This document shows positions 46,122 to 56,967 of a DNA stretch of 64,000 nt, piece by piece. The number at the start of each line of letters is the position of its first letter. Position 1 is the stretch's first letter. Where the stretch lies: contig CM067068.1 of NCBI GenBank assembly GCA_033980235.1, positions 33,451,046 to 33,515,045 on the forward strand, read 5' to 3'. Origin of the DNA: Diadema setosum (Eukaryota; Echinodermata; Echinoidea; Diadematoida; Diadematidae). The notes under the pieces are model-generated. The model saw nothing but the letters and a program-made list of their open reading frames with translations, was not told the DNA's origin and did not search any database. Position numbers and translations under genes: made by a program.

Positions 46122-47090
46122 AGCAAAAAGAAAGAAAGAAAGTATACACTTTTTCAAGTTCAGATTATGTGGGTAATATTAATGTTTTATATACCATGTT
46201 AATGTAATTTAATTGGCCATCAATCTAGTACTAGGAATCTAGTACTGTAGGTCAACAAAAGGGGAAACTTTACGTATGAGTGAACACATTCGTTTTTCTC
46301 TTCCATGGCACAAAGGTAAAAATTGCAAAAATGGGCAAGTTGTTATTTGCTCTTGCATATGACAAATGAAACAAAAGACAGATTCAACACGATAAGAAAT
46401 GCAAATTAATTTGCAAAAATCATACTCTGATCTCTATAATTATGATAATACCTCTGTAACCCTCCAAAGATAAAGAAAGAAAAAAAAATAATGGAGGAAA
46501 ATGAAGAATCTTCTGTCAAATCCATATTCAAAAGACAAACGAGAAGCAATGGTAACAAAGATGTTATTCCAAATTAAGAAAATTTAAAGTAATATTTGTT
46601 CCCTGAATTTGTCTCCTGATTTCTTAAATTCTTTATTTAAAAAAAATAAAGGAATATTCTGTCCATTTCATCACCTATGCGGCTCACTCCCTGTGTCAGT
46701 TAAACTTTGAGTTGACAGAAACTTCTCATGTTCCCCTTCAATTTCCCCACTATGCTTTTGTTTGAGAATATAAAGAGAAACAAGGGAAGGACAACTTTTC
46801 TCCTATTTCATTCATGTCCCTCATTGCGTTAAATTGGTCTTTTGCTATCATTGTTATCTTGAAGGGCATTTGCATATTAATTTCAATGTGTCAATAATTT
46901 CTGCAATTTTTACTGTTGTGCCTTTGAGAACAAAAATGAATGTGTTCACTCATGTGTTAAACTTCGCTTCGTATAAACCTACCAGGTTGATAGCCAAAAA
47001 AAAAAAAAAACTTCAATATGGTATATGACACAATGATTTTTATCAAGATCTTCTATATGAAAAAGTGTTTACTTTTTTTTTGCTGAGTGT
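46119..47090. mobile_element. 970 bp Tc1-type foldback
   Basis: Left end AAGCAAAAAGAAAGAAAGAA, then AGTATACACTTTTTCA; right end GAAAAAGTGTTTACTTTTTT, then TTTGCTGAGTGT. Inside, GAGTGAACACATTCGTTTTT (46279) pairs with the 46940-46955 region (AATGTGTTCACTC order), and GTAAAAATTGCA pairs with TGCAATTTTTAC. Like the 900 bp element at 14022 it is a long imperfect palindrome, and its ends are Tc1-like and shared with 15703-15720. Confidence 0.75.
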
Positions 47091-47595
47091 ATATATAACA
47101 ATATATAAGTATAATAACTACATAACTATATAAGCGTGCATAGAGGGAATTTACATCTGAAAACGAGGTATCTTTAAAAGGGAATGTTTTGCAAAGGGGA
47201 AATTTCAGATTCCCCTTTAGGTTTTAACAATGTTTTTCAAAGCCTTACCATTGATCTGGGACCTCAGGACTACTCCACAGTAGGGCACAGATGGCAGATT
47301 ATGTATAGAATGAGGACTGTACCATCAATACAATTCAGGGGAGATTGGCAGGGATGTAAAAAATGGGTGTATATATTGCCATGTGCATAAAAAACCGGGT
47401 CATTAGGGGAATTTAGGTATATCTGTTTTTTCTTAAAAGAATTTAGGGGTATAAGATGCATTTTGTGATCATGTCAGTTCAATTTTGCATTGAGTCCATA
47501 TCAATGCATAGTTTTTCAAAAAGGCCCCCGAAAATTCGGATTTTGATTTGAAATCAAGGCAATTGCCATTTAATGCATCCCTCTATTGTGACATC

Positions 47596-47603
<8 letters not shown>

Positions 47604-47674
<71 letters not shown>
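47604..47674. repeat. (AT)n microsatellite
   Basis: About 70 bp AT array with a central GTATATAT break. Confidence 0.95.
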
Positions 47675-47675
<1 letters not shown>

Positions 47676-47699
47676 GAATCACAGTGAAGAATTCTCAAA

Positions 47700-48520
47700 T
47701 GAGTATGGTACGATCTAAACACCAACTTAATTGTACATAATTATGTAACAACTTTGATCTACTTGAAGACTGTGAGTGTATGCACCAAGCTTGTAACTTC
47801 GTGGTAAATTACCTTTCAGCTTACGTCAGGGTTCAATCAAACTCTTGATATACATTGTCATGAAAAGTCACTACCTTAAGCCTTAATTGACTTGTCTTAA
47901 TAGTGCCGTCAAGTACTTTTCTAATTCCATTTTGATCTAGATGGGTCTGCTATCACTAAAGAGACATGTTTGCTCTTAATAAGACAACTGACTCCTTTTA
48001 AAGATAGGCTATTTGAGAGAGCACTGTTCAGTTCCCACCACACACGCACACAGACACATCCACACACCTATCGCTGATTGTATAGAGTGGTTATATCTGT
48101 AAACTTTCGGGAACATCAAAATAGCTGAGCTGTCATAAAACCGAAAAGGTCCGCTGACAGGTAGCGGCATGTTCAAATTTGCTTTAATTTTACGCAGACA
48201 TTATCACTCCCAATTGTCCCTTATTTCAAATTTATTTGAGAGATTTGGTTGGTTTCTCTTATGCTTGTCTTAGTATTAAGTAAACCTTTCATTCAAACAA
48301 CACGACAGATATGACCTAGCTCGGAGTGGAATGATAATCATTTACTCTTAATAGTTGGCAGTCGTTATATTGAAAGAGGAATAAAGGTCTGGTACTGTGG
48401 AAACACATCAACACCAAAATCTGTATAAATCTAGGTGTTCCCACTGTTTGGTGGGCAGAACTGAAACAGAAGAGAGAAGCAAATTGTTGCGTAACGTGAT
48501 AGAGTTACCATTTTCTAGCA
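47700..48520. repeat. Degenerate 5' flank of receptor 7
   Basis: Diverged but ordered traces of the shared flank: CACTGTTCAG plus a short CA array (48020-48065), GAGCTGTCATAAAA, CATGTTCAAATTTGCTTTAA, GAGATTTGGTTGGTTTCTCT, GGCAGAACTGAAA. An older duplicate than the flanks of receptors 3-6. Confidence 0.7.
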
Positions 48521-49537
48521 ATGGAAAGTCCAAGTCTAGATCAGACAGCGTATAAGGGCTATACACCCTCGTTGAGTGCATTTCTATTTAACGGGATTCT
48601 TGCCGTAGGTTTAAACGGAGTGATTTTCGTGGTAATATGCTACCAGAGAGAGCTACAAGATGTGATGCGACTTCTTTATCAGATACTGGCATTATTGGAC
48701 ACGATCTTTTGCATATTATGGAATGCCAGCAGCGTAATTTACTTTCACTTCAATAACCCTATATCTTGTACTGTCACAAGTTGGTTGTATCCCTTCATAG
48801 AGGAACTGCTAACTATCTTGACCATGGCTTGTGTGTGTGGTATCAGTTTGATCAAATACATACTTGTAAGTAGACCACTTCACTATTACAGCATCGTTAC
48901 TCCGCAGAGATTCCGGGTGGCTGTCGTTTTTACCATTACGTTTGCCGGGTTGTTCAACGTCGTTCTTCTACCTCTACCATCCCTACCTTTTTACGGACTA
49001 TACGTCAATGACTGTATGACCCATCAGTTCTACACCTGGCTTTTCAACATAAGAATCGGAACTGTGGCCATACCCTGTCTGATTGTGATATCAGTTACGA
49101 TCCTTATCAATATTCTTTTACTACGGATAGTTCTCGTGAAATGTCGGGCTGTGGGTAATTTGGAGTTCCGGATAAAGGTTATAAATACTAATGAGAGAAA
49201 TATTCCTGACCCTAACCTTCGACGTCATCGATCACTATGTGAACACTGTTCAGTTGACTGTAGATCTGTGTCGTCTAGCTTGAAGCGGTTTAAAGGAGTC
49301 ATAACCGTTCTCCTCCTGACTGTCACTACAACTGCATCATGGATACCGCTAGCACTGCACACTTTTGTGAGGTACATCCCTTCAAAGCACGGACACATTG
49401 ATGTTGCAGCGACGATGGGTCCGATTTTGAGACCAATAATCTATCTAGTAACAAACGGCGAAGCGAAAAGAATTTGCCGAAATTTTGCGAGCCGCGTTCT
49501 CATCTTACTGCTACCCGGGAAGAGCGCTAAGCATTGA
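48521..49537 (+). CDS. Receptor 7: 7TM receptor with a frameshifted C-tail
   Basis: 338 residues, all seven TM segments intact. The N-terminal sequon is lost (SLDQT in place of NLNQT). Asp 2.50 is kept (LALLDTIF), with Cys before TM3, IKYILVSRPLHY, loop-2 Cys (VNDCMTHQF), LCEHCSVDC in loop 3, SWIP, RPIIY and NGEAKRICRNF. After CRNFASRVL the tail differs from the other copies: a one-base deletion near 49500 shifts the frame and replaces the usual TTTREER-like end with LILLLPGKSAKH, stopping at TGA (49535) instead of the family's TAA. The change lies after helix 8, so folding is probably unaffected. Its diverged flanks suggest an older copy than 3-6. Confidence 0.92.
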   Translation: MESPSLDQTAYKGYTPSLSAFLFNGILAVGLNGVIFVVICYQRELQDVMRLLYQILALLDTIFCILWNASSVIYFHFNNPISCTVTSWLYPFIEELLTILTMACVCGISLIKYILVSRPLHYYSIVTPQRFRVAVVFTITFAGLFNVVLLPLPSLPFYGLYVNDCMTHQFYTWLFNIRIGTVAIPCLIVISVTILINILLLRIVLVKCRAVGNLEFRIKVINTNERNIPDPNLRRHRSLCEHCSVDCRSVSSSLKRFKGVITVLLLTVTTTASWIPLALHTFVRYIPSKHGHIDVAATMGPILRPIIYLVTNGEAKRICRNFASRVLILLLPGKSAKH

Positions 49538-49672
49538 AAATACTTGAATTTTATGTCGTCAAGATTGGATGAAACCAAGTAGCAACTGAATTAAAAGAGA
49601 ATCTTTCGTGATATAACAGAGTGGTTTCCTTCACCTTAGGACTGATAAAGTTTCCGTAAAAACCATGAGGCG

Positions 49673-49748
49673 CGGTCAGACTGGCAAAAGATCTAGAAGT
49701 TTAAGATCGCGATCTTTAAGATCTCGAAGTTTTGCAAGTGTGACCGCA
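49673..49748. mobile_element. 76 bp palindromic MITE or hairpin
   Basis: GCGGTCAGACTGGCAAAAGA pairs with TTTTGCAAGTGTGACCGC, and the centre (TTTAAGATCGCGATCTTTAA) is a perfect palindrome. Possibly a minimal transposon derivative. Confidence 0.65.
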
Positions 49749-49865
49749 AACTTCCGGCAACTAATCGGCAGCCCTTCTATTGGTATACATTCTAATGCGG
49801 ATCAGCAGCCGACTAGCTGGAATTTGTAAACCTTTCACCGTTTTGTTGTTGTCGAAAATAATGTA

Positions 49866-49969
49866 ATAATAATGATAAGGTCTTCAGTGTTGCCACTGTT
49901 CTACCAGAGGACCCTGCCATTATCATTAGCCCAGCGTTGCCAGGTACCCATTTATACACCTGGGTCGTT
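49866..49969 (-). mobile_element. 5'-truncated SINE copy
   Basis: AATGATAAGGTCTT, TGTTGCCACTG, CCCAGCGTTGCCA and GTACCCATTTATACACCT match the tail half of the SINE at 28662-28894 in the same orientation. The tRNA-like head is absent, as in 5'-truncated insertions. Confidence 0.7.
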
Positions 49970-50099
49970 GAATGTTGAAAAAACGTTTGGAAAGCCATCA
50001 TTAACCGATCGTCAAATAAATGATCGGCATCCCCTTGGCAACTGGTTGGTAATGGGAGAATCAAACAACCAGTCGTCCATCGAAAATTTTAAGCATTGT

Positions 50100-51100
50100 C
50101 GCTGATTTCATATCGACGGTCGCCTGAAGTTTTTGACTAGTGGAGGTTGGATGCCATCTTCCCATATTATGTGTTACCAGGCCCCAAGTACATTGTGAGG
50201 TTGAAGGAATCATAGAAACGCGGACAAGATTCATGGTTCATTGTAGTTTCATTCTCAATGTTACCTAACTCTTTAGTGACACAAATATAGATTTTAAGTT
50301 GTAATGCTGACACTGGTTATACCTTCCGACACTTATTGTGTCTAAAGATGGCAAAAATGTCTTTGTATATTTATGCACTTGAAAATACTAACACATCGTA
50401 CATGCTAATTGGTGTATTCCAAGAATATGAATATTAGTACTATTACGGCATTTCAAGAATTAAAATGTGTAGTTATTCATTCATTGATTCATTCGTTTAT
50501 TTATTTTTTCTTAATTCTCTGTATCAATATCAGCCACGACGGCCTGCTGTTTAGTTAGTAACTGAAATTAAAACAATTACATATATCATTGATTAATGTA
50601 AAGTAAAACAACCACGTAGAAAAGCTACACAAACTAGTTTACGTGTATGAGACAAAACAGAAATATACAGAAAATAAAAAGAAATTACAGTTCCACAAAA
50701 ATGTCGATTTGACAAATGGGTATCTTATAACATGTTTACTCTTATATTTCCTATTGTGTAGTACCACATTTTAGTACACAATGATTTATTTATTGTATGA
50801 ACAGTTATACACTAGCTCGTCATCTATATTGTCTTTTTCAATCAATGAAAGACAGACTTTCAATAAATGTACAAGCTGTATCGCGATACTCATATTTGTC
50901 ATTTTTTAAAGGCACAATGACTGTAAAAGTTTAGTTTTACCAATGCATGTTCATATTCATTTTTATACCTTCATATAAGTAACTTATCATACGTAGATAT
51001 ATATTGCTAATGTATATAGTCTATATTTGTATAATGCAATGATTACACATGCGTTTGTATATTTTATTTACAATATATATACTGATGCTTCTCTTATATG
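50100..51100. other. Gene-free type II-like spacer after receptor 7
   Basis: Diverged traces of the type II flank (ACCAGGCCCCAAGTACA, ATTTTAAGTTGTAATGCTGA, TTAGTTAGTAACTGAAATTA). No gene recognised. Confidence 0.5.
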
Positions 51101-51410
51101 AATACTTCAGTGGTTTTGGTTGAGACCTACTTTCGGGTTTCTAACATTTTTTTTTTTTGCAAGATAATAAGAAACCTCTTATGAAATATGAAAGAGCTTG
51201 TAATTCCACGAGGAATTCAACGTTTACTTGAAGAAAATTAGTTTTGAAATGACTGAGACATCCAAAACAGAGGTATTCTAATAAGTGTGGTACCCACAAT
51301 TTATTACGATCTGTTTGCTTTACTTTGTTTTTTGATGTTTCAGTCATTCCAAACCCGATTTTCATCAAACAAACTTTGAATTCCTCTTAAATGGTATGCT
51401 CTGTACTATA
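51101..51410. mobile_element. Copy of the 45411 MITE family, truncated
   Basis: AATAAGAAACCTCTTATGAA, ATATGAAAGAGC, ATTCAACGTTTACTTGA and CGATTTTCATCAAACAAACT match the interior of the 45411-45792 element. The right side is broken by the insertion of MITE copy C at 51411. Confidence 0.7.
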
Positions 51411-52100
51411 TGTGACCCTGAACCTCAAAACAAACAAAAAGTCGCCAGACATGAATTTTTAGTTAAGACCATATTCTGAAATAGCAGACTTTAAGCTTTA
51501 AAATGATGTACAACTCAAATGAAATGGACTCGCCTAACCTATCGAAATATTGGAAAGAAAGCACAAACTCAGGAAAAGTGTAAACTGAGAAAAGAGGCTC
51601 TGAAGTACAGTGTCTATTCAAGCGCTTAATCTTTACCAAACCGTGCTGGCTGTGCGATGAATGGGACAAAAAATAGGAAGTAAACCACCAGAGTAACAAC
51701 AATGAAGGAATTATCAAATTAAACTGAAATTAAGCATGCCTCATTAACACATTCTGTCCATAATTAATGCCAACTTTCAAAGCAGAAGCATTATCCTTGT
51801 AAAAGTTATTAGAGTTGAAAGTGAAGAGTGTGGACAAGGTTTTTCAGAAATGAAAAAGGGATTCTAAAGACACACGTAATCACACTATTCTACCAAAAAT
51901 GTTCGAGATAAACTGCTAAAAAACACACTTTCCTGCCTGTTTTATGATACCAAATTTTAGCATAATGTAAAAGAAGACCCGCTCTTTCAGAAAATATGAA
52001 AAAGTCAAGTTCGGCTAGGTTGACCCATTTCACTTATTTTCAGTCCTCACGCAAAATCAGTGTGTCCGACTTTATGTTCGTTTTGAGGTGCGCGGTCACA
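51411..52100 (-). mobile_element. 700 bp MITE family, copy C
   Basis: Inverted relative to copy A. Begins TGTGACCCTGAACCTCAAAA and ends CGTTTTGAGGTGCGCGGTCACA (the last 20 or so bases are the inverse of the start). The body matches copy A throughout, for example CAAGCGCTTAATCTTTACCA and CACACTTTCCTGCC. Inserted in another MITE. Confidence 0.85.
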
Positions 52101-52154
52101 TATTATGTCTTAAAAGAAATCGATAAAGATAATAATTGAAAGTACAGTTTAAGT

Positions 52155-52690
52155 TTTATGAACCCACCTTGTCAGGGTATCCCTGCATAGGTTCCTAACC
52201 AGATTTTGGGGACTTACGATTATATATGTCGCTTGGGGCGCTGCTAGCACAAAAAGGGAGACATATGAACCCACACTTTTTATCATTTTTCTGGAATAAG
52301 TAAGCCTTTTTCTACAATTTGGCCAAGTTTCGTGAAAATGACAATGGTTTTGAATGTATAGCATAAATTTTATGACCCCACCTTGTCAGGGCACCCCTGC
52401 ATAGGTTCCTGACCAGATTTGGGGACTTGCAATGATATATGTCGCATGGGGGCGCTGCTAGCATAAAAACGAGCACACGAATCCCCACTTTCAATTGTTT
52501 TCTGGAATAAGTAAGCCTTCTTCAACAATTTGGTCAAGTTTCGTGAAAATGAAATGGGTTTTGAATGTACTGCATAAGTTTTATGAACCTTGCCCTTTAG
52601 CTCATCCCTAAACAGAAAACGTCGTTGAGAAGGATTTGAGAAATTTCGGTGTTTTCTACCGCGTGAGGGCGCTGCTTGCTCAAGAATAAT
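52155..52690. repeat. Tandem repeat, period about 214 bp
   Basis: CCACCTTGTCAGGG, CCTGCATAGGTTCCT, GGGCGCTGCTAGCA, CTGGAATAAGTAAGCC and CAAGTTTCGTGAAAATGA recur at a spacing of about 214 bp. There are about two full copies and a partial third. Not coding. Confidence 0.8.
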
Positions 52691-52695
52691 AATAT

Positions 52696-52730
<35 letters not shown>
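52688..52730. repeat. (AAT)n microsatellite
   Basis: About 14 AAT units. Confidence 0.95.
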
Positions 52731-52960
52731 TAGCAATTTTACCGCCCTTAATACTTAGTTTCTAAGCGCCTTACACATATAATATATAATCATATCAAAG
52801 CATATATTTACATATCATTTAACATAACTACAAACTCTACAATAATTTGCATAACCTAATGTACTCTGGTAACAATCAATACTGAAATGAGCATACTTAA
52901 TACACCTAAAAATTGAAAAAAGGGTAATATACAGAAACATGCGATCATAGGAAATTCAAA

Positions 52961-53100
52961 TTATATTGACTTCATTAAATGTGTCTTCAGGAGGGTCTTA
53001 AACGTATCTAGCGAGGGTGAAGATTTGACGTGCAGGGGGAGCTGGTTCCATAGTTGGGGCGCAGCGAAGGCGAAAAAACACGACTTCCATAGAATGAGAT
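52961..53100 (-). pseudogene. Non-LTR retrotransposon ORF2 C-terminal remnant
   Basis: Minus strand: AAPQLWNQLPLHVKSSPSLD, then TFKTLLKTHLMKSI and stop at 52961. This is the same C-terminal pattern (LWN.LP...R/K.S.S...FK..LK.HL) as at 38186, from a different lineage. Just upstream a frameshift in a T run (about 53073-53079) disrupts the preceding YGSRVFS-like stretch, and a transposon follows at 53104. Confidence 0.75.
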
Positions 53101-53103
53101 TGT

Positions 53104-53912
53104 AAGCAAGGTTCCCACTTAGCCGAGTTGGAGTCCCGAGTTGTGCCGAGCTGCGCGAGCTTGAACTCGCGTGAACTCGCGTGAAATTTGTCGCATGAGT
53201 GATCTACGAGGCAACATCGACTTTACTACGATAGCGGTACGAGTGATCCGAGCGTGATACGAGTCACACCGATCTTGGGGCGAGTTGTGATGACCTGTGT
53301 GCGGCTTAAATCGAGCTTTCATCGAGTTACAAGAGCTTGTTACGAGCCCATTACGAGCCAGTTACGAGTCCGTTATGAGTTCGTGCAATCCCTGTCAGAT
53401 GTGAATAATTCCATATCAATAGGTCAGTTCAATGAACTCTGAATAAGCGAACACAAAACTCGTTGTAAGTCGCAGAGCTCGATCTAAACCCGCGCTTAGC
53501 TCGAGGGCAACTCCCCCTTACACATACTGGTAGTAGGGTCGTAGTGCTCGTATTGCACTTTTCAAAACTCGAGCAGAACTCGCGCATAATACTTGAAGGT
53601 GGCGAGTTACGAAGAGTTCATCGCGAGTATTGAGAGTTTGTAACGAGTAGTACGAGGATATTACGAGTTTAAAAGAGTTCAGTACGAGTTACTTCGAGTT
53701 AGGGAAAATTTTGAACATGTTCAAAAATTTTTGAACCACTCGCGAGTTCACGAGGAGTTTTGCAGATTGACTACGAGTTACGCGAGTTGTCGCGAGTTAT
53801 CCCGAGTTACATGAAGAGCTTTACGCGAGTTAGGGCGAGTGCCCCTTTGAGGCTACTCGCCACAACTCGCCAAAGCTCGGGACTGTAACTCGGCTAATTG
53901 GGAACCCTGCTT
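53104..53912. mobile_element. 810 bp inverted-repeat element dense in GAGTTACG motifs
   Basis: Left end AAGCAAGGTTCCCACTTAGC, then CGAGTTGGAGTCCCGAG; right end CTCGGGACTGTAACTCGGCT, then AATTGGGAACCCTGCTT, about 33 of 37 inverted. Nearly the whole body consists of variants of CGAGTTACGAG, ACTCGCG and GAGTTCG, several dozen in all, with looser spacing around 53395-53460. CAGGGTTCCC-like ends could be hAT, but I see no clear target duplication and no transposase. It sits in the retrotransposon remnant. Confidence 0.85.
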
Positions 53913-55200
53913 AAACCCAAACTTTAAAACCCTTTCCTCGTTTTGTGTACCTTCTTCTGCAATTCTTGCAAATTTGGAGAAAATAACGTGGATTTTGAAA
54001 GAATTAAGGGGATTTAAGTTTGTCATTGCAGATTTTGTTGCCAATCATGGTCCTGATCCTGTAACGCTGTCATTTCAGTATACAACGACAGATCATAGTC
54101 ATATTCTTCAAAGTCCTGTAGAAGAGAAATAAGCACATGAACCGATGGTTTTATTTACGTATTTGGACTTCGGATGGGTCAAAGTTACGGTATGGAAAGT
54201 TTGAAGAAAATGGCATTGACTTCACTTTAACTGAGGAACGTCCTTAAAGCTGAGATCTTGGACAGGCGAGATCGTTATTTTGGAATCTGCAGCACCTGCA
54301 GTAGTTAGACTGCCGGGTCTGCTGGTAACGGCTTGAGCCGACGAGATGAAGTTGGGTAACAGCATCTTCTAGTCATCAGTCAAACTGTAAGTGAATAGTT
54401 TTTTTATAGAGATATTCCTTTTATTGTAAAGTATCACGGAGTTATTATTTAAGACTGTAAACTACTTTGCGAAGGAGAAGTGTTTTTGGTAAATTGATGT
54501 GAACAGCCTTTCACAGGGCATTGTTAATAGCACAAGCTAAATTGAAGGCAGTTTTTGACTATGTACTGTTGTGATAATTTTGTAATGCAGAGAAGATATC
54601 CCCCTTCACTTTGTTTACTGAGATGGTTGAGTTGTGTAAAGGAGACTGCAGAGTATGTAGAATATGTATAGTGGTTACTGGCATAATAATTAATATTTTC
54701 AAGCCAAGCGTTGAAGTGTTTATATTGATATTCCTATACTGTAGGGAGCATTATCAAGCAAGATAAATGCTCAACGGTAGACAGAATGTTTTGTATATAG
54801 ATTGTACGCATGTGAAAATATTTGACTTTCTTTGGTAGGCATCAAAATGACAGCTGCATTCATTTTGGATATGTGTCTACTGATATGGAATGGTATAGTA
54901 TAAGAAGTAGGTAGTGTTTATTCCGTGGTGATTTCATTACTGTAGAGGGCGTTAAAGTGGTTCAACTGCTGGTGTATGTAGACAACCCGTGCACGCCGTG
55001 TAAGGAAACCCCAGCTCGTAAGAATGTAATCTCGGGCAACTTCAGGACAAGGACACACTGTTTTTGTGCTACTTTGTTTGAGAACCGTATTTAAGTAGTC
55101 AACTCTGGATCAACAAGCCATCGCACGCTTTTACCACTGTTTACCGGCTGTGACAATCTGCGTCGTTTTTGTTACCATCCTTGATTAGGACTAAAAATAC
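53913..55200. other. Gene-free region
   Basis: No recognised protein, RNA gene or transposon ends. The first 100 bp may belong to the interrupted retrotransposon. Confidence 0.4.
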
Positions 55201-55953
55201 ATATTTTGCGCACGCGCCATCTGTGCCCAAATAGATCTCAAATTGCCCATCTGGGAAGTGGTACGTCAGAAAACTTATCTAAAGCTGTTCAGTAATATTC
55301 CCCTTGAGCTGCTTATATGTGGCAGATAAAAATCCGTGTCGATTTTCTATGTCATTTTTGTTAATTTGTCATCGCTGGCTGTATGCAATGTCAATATACT
55401 TGTATCTGTAAACTATCGGAAACAGAACAGCTGATCTTTGAAAAGATCTCTTACTCCGCAGACAGGTAGTCACATGTTCAAATTTGTTTTAATGTTACAC
55501 AGACGGTATTACATGTACTGCCGACCGACCAGTTGCCCTTTATTTTAGCTCAAAATGTATTTGAGAAGATTTGGTTGATTTCTCTTATCTCTCAGTAAGT
55601 AAACATTTCATTTCATTGCCTAAAAAGGCATGATCTAGCTCGGAGAGGAATGAAAGTTCCTTCTGATAATTGTCAGTCATTCTATTTAAAACGGATAACG
55701 GTACTTTGGAGACGCATCGACACCACAATTTAGTTTGGAAACCATCGGGAGTCTCGGACAGAACTGAAATTACGACAGATGCACCAAGGAACGGATAAGA
55801 GCTTTTTAAACAGAAGAGAGTAGCAATGTGGTATTGTGTACTGAACACTAAACTAGTGTGTCGTCTGAATCTGGCTATCACGAAAAGACTTATTCGGTCT
55901 CGTCACATCCCATTTAAAACTCGTGCAGTCAAATTTCCATACTGTTTCTCGCC
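55200..55953. repeat. Diverged 5' flank of pseudogene 8
   Basis: Traces of the shared flank in order: ATATTTTGCGCACGCGCCAT, TATCTAAAGCTG, CACATGTTCAAATTTGTTTT, GAAGATTTGGTTGATTTCTC, ACAGAACTGAAATTACGACA, TATCACGAAAAGACTTATTC. Confidence 0.75.
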
Positions 55954-56967
55954 ATGGAAAGTCCTGGTCTAAATCAGACAGCGAATACGGGCAATGCACC
56001 CTCGTTAAGTACATTTTTATTAAACGGGATTTTTGCCGTAGGTTTAAACGGAATGATTGTCGTTGTAATATGATATCAGAGAGAGTTACAAGACGTAATG
56101 CGAGTTCTTTATCACTTCCTTGCATTATTGGACATGCTCTTTGGTATATTGTGGAATGCCGGCAACGTAGTTTTTTTCCATTTCAATGACCCTACATCTT
56201 GTGCTGGCACGAGTTGGTCGTATCCCTTCGTGGAACAATTAATAACGATATTGACAATGGCTTGCGTCTGTGGCATCAGTTTGATCAAATACATACTCGT
56301 GAGTAGACCACTTCACTATCACAACATCGTAACTCAGCAGAGATTCAGGATCGTTGTCGTTGCTACCATCGCTTTTGCCTTGCTGTTAATCGTCGTTTTT
56401 CTACCACTACCATCCCTACCTTTTTACAGACTATATGTCGAGGAATGTATGACCCATCACTTCTACACCAAGCTTTTCAATTTAAGACTCGGAACTGTTA
56501 CTATCCCCTGCCTGATTGTGATGTCAGTTACGATCCTTATCAATATTCTTTTATTACGGATAGTTCTTGTGAAATGTCGGGCCGTGGGTGATGGGGACTT
56601 CCGGATAAAGGTTATGGATAGGCCTACACATGAGAGAAATATTCCTGACCCATATGTTCTGTGTAATCGATCGCTATGTGATCACTGTCTGGCCTGTGGA
56701 TATGTGAGGTCCAGCTTAAAGCGGTTTAAAGGGGTTATAACGGTTCTCCTTCTGACTGTTGCTACAATTGCATCGTGGATACCGTTAGCACTGCACACCT
56801 TCCTGAGATACGACCCTTCAACGCACGGACACATTGATCGGGCGGCGGCGATGGGTCCGATTTTAAGGCCAATCATCTACCTAGTGACAAACGGCGAAGC
56901 GAAGAGAATTTGCCGAAATTTTGCGAGTCGCATTCTCCGCTCTACTACTGCCTGGGTAGAACGCTAA
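55954..56967 (+). pseudogene. Pseudogene 8: 7TM receptor with one nonsense codon
   Basis: The conserved ATG at 55954 is in frame with the stop at 56965, 337 codons apart. The only disruption I find is TGA at codon 40 (56071-56073) at the end of TM1, where the close copies have TGC or TTC (VVICYQREL). All other features are kept: sequon NQT, D in LALLDMLFG, Cys before TM3, IKYILVSRPLHY, loop-2 Cys (VEECMTHHF), CxxC in loop 3 (LCDHC), SWIP, RPIIY, NGEAKRICRNF. Small in-frame changes occur in loop 3 (extra codons at MDRPTHERN). This looks like a very young pseudogene, or a null allele in the sequenced animal. The next in-frame ATG (56098) would lack TM1. Confidence 0.88.

Noticed and set aside
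56071..56073. TGA in place of a Cys codon in copy 8 as a selenocysteine codon
   Set aside because: Receptors of this class are not known selenoproteins, the residue varies (Cys, Phe, Tyr) among copies, and I see no SECIS-like structure after the gene.
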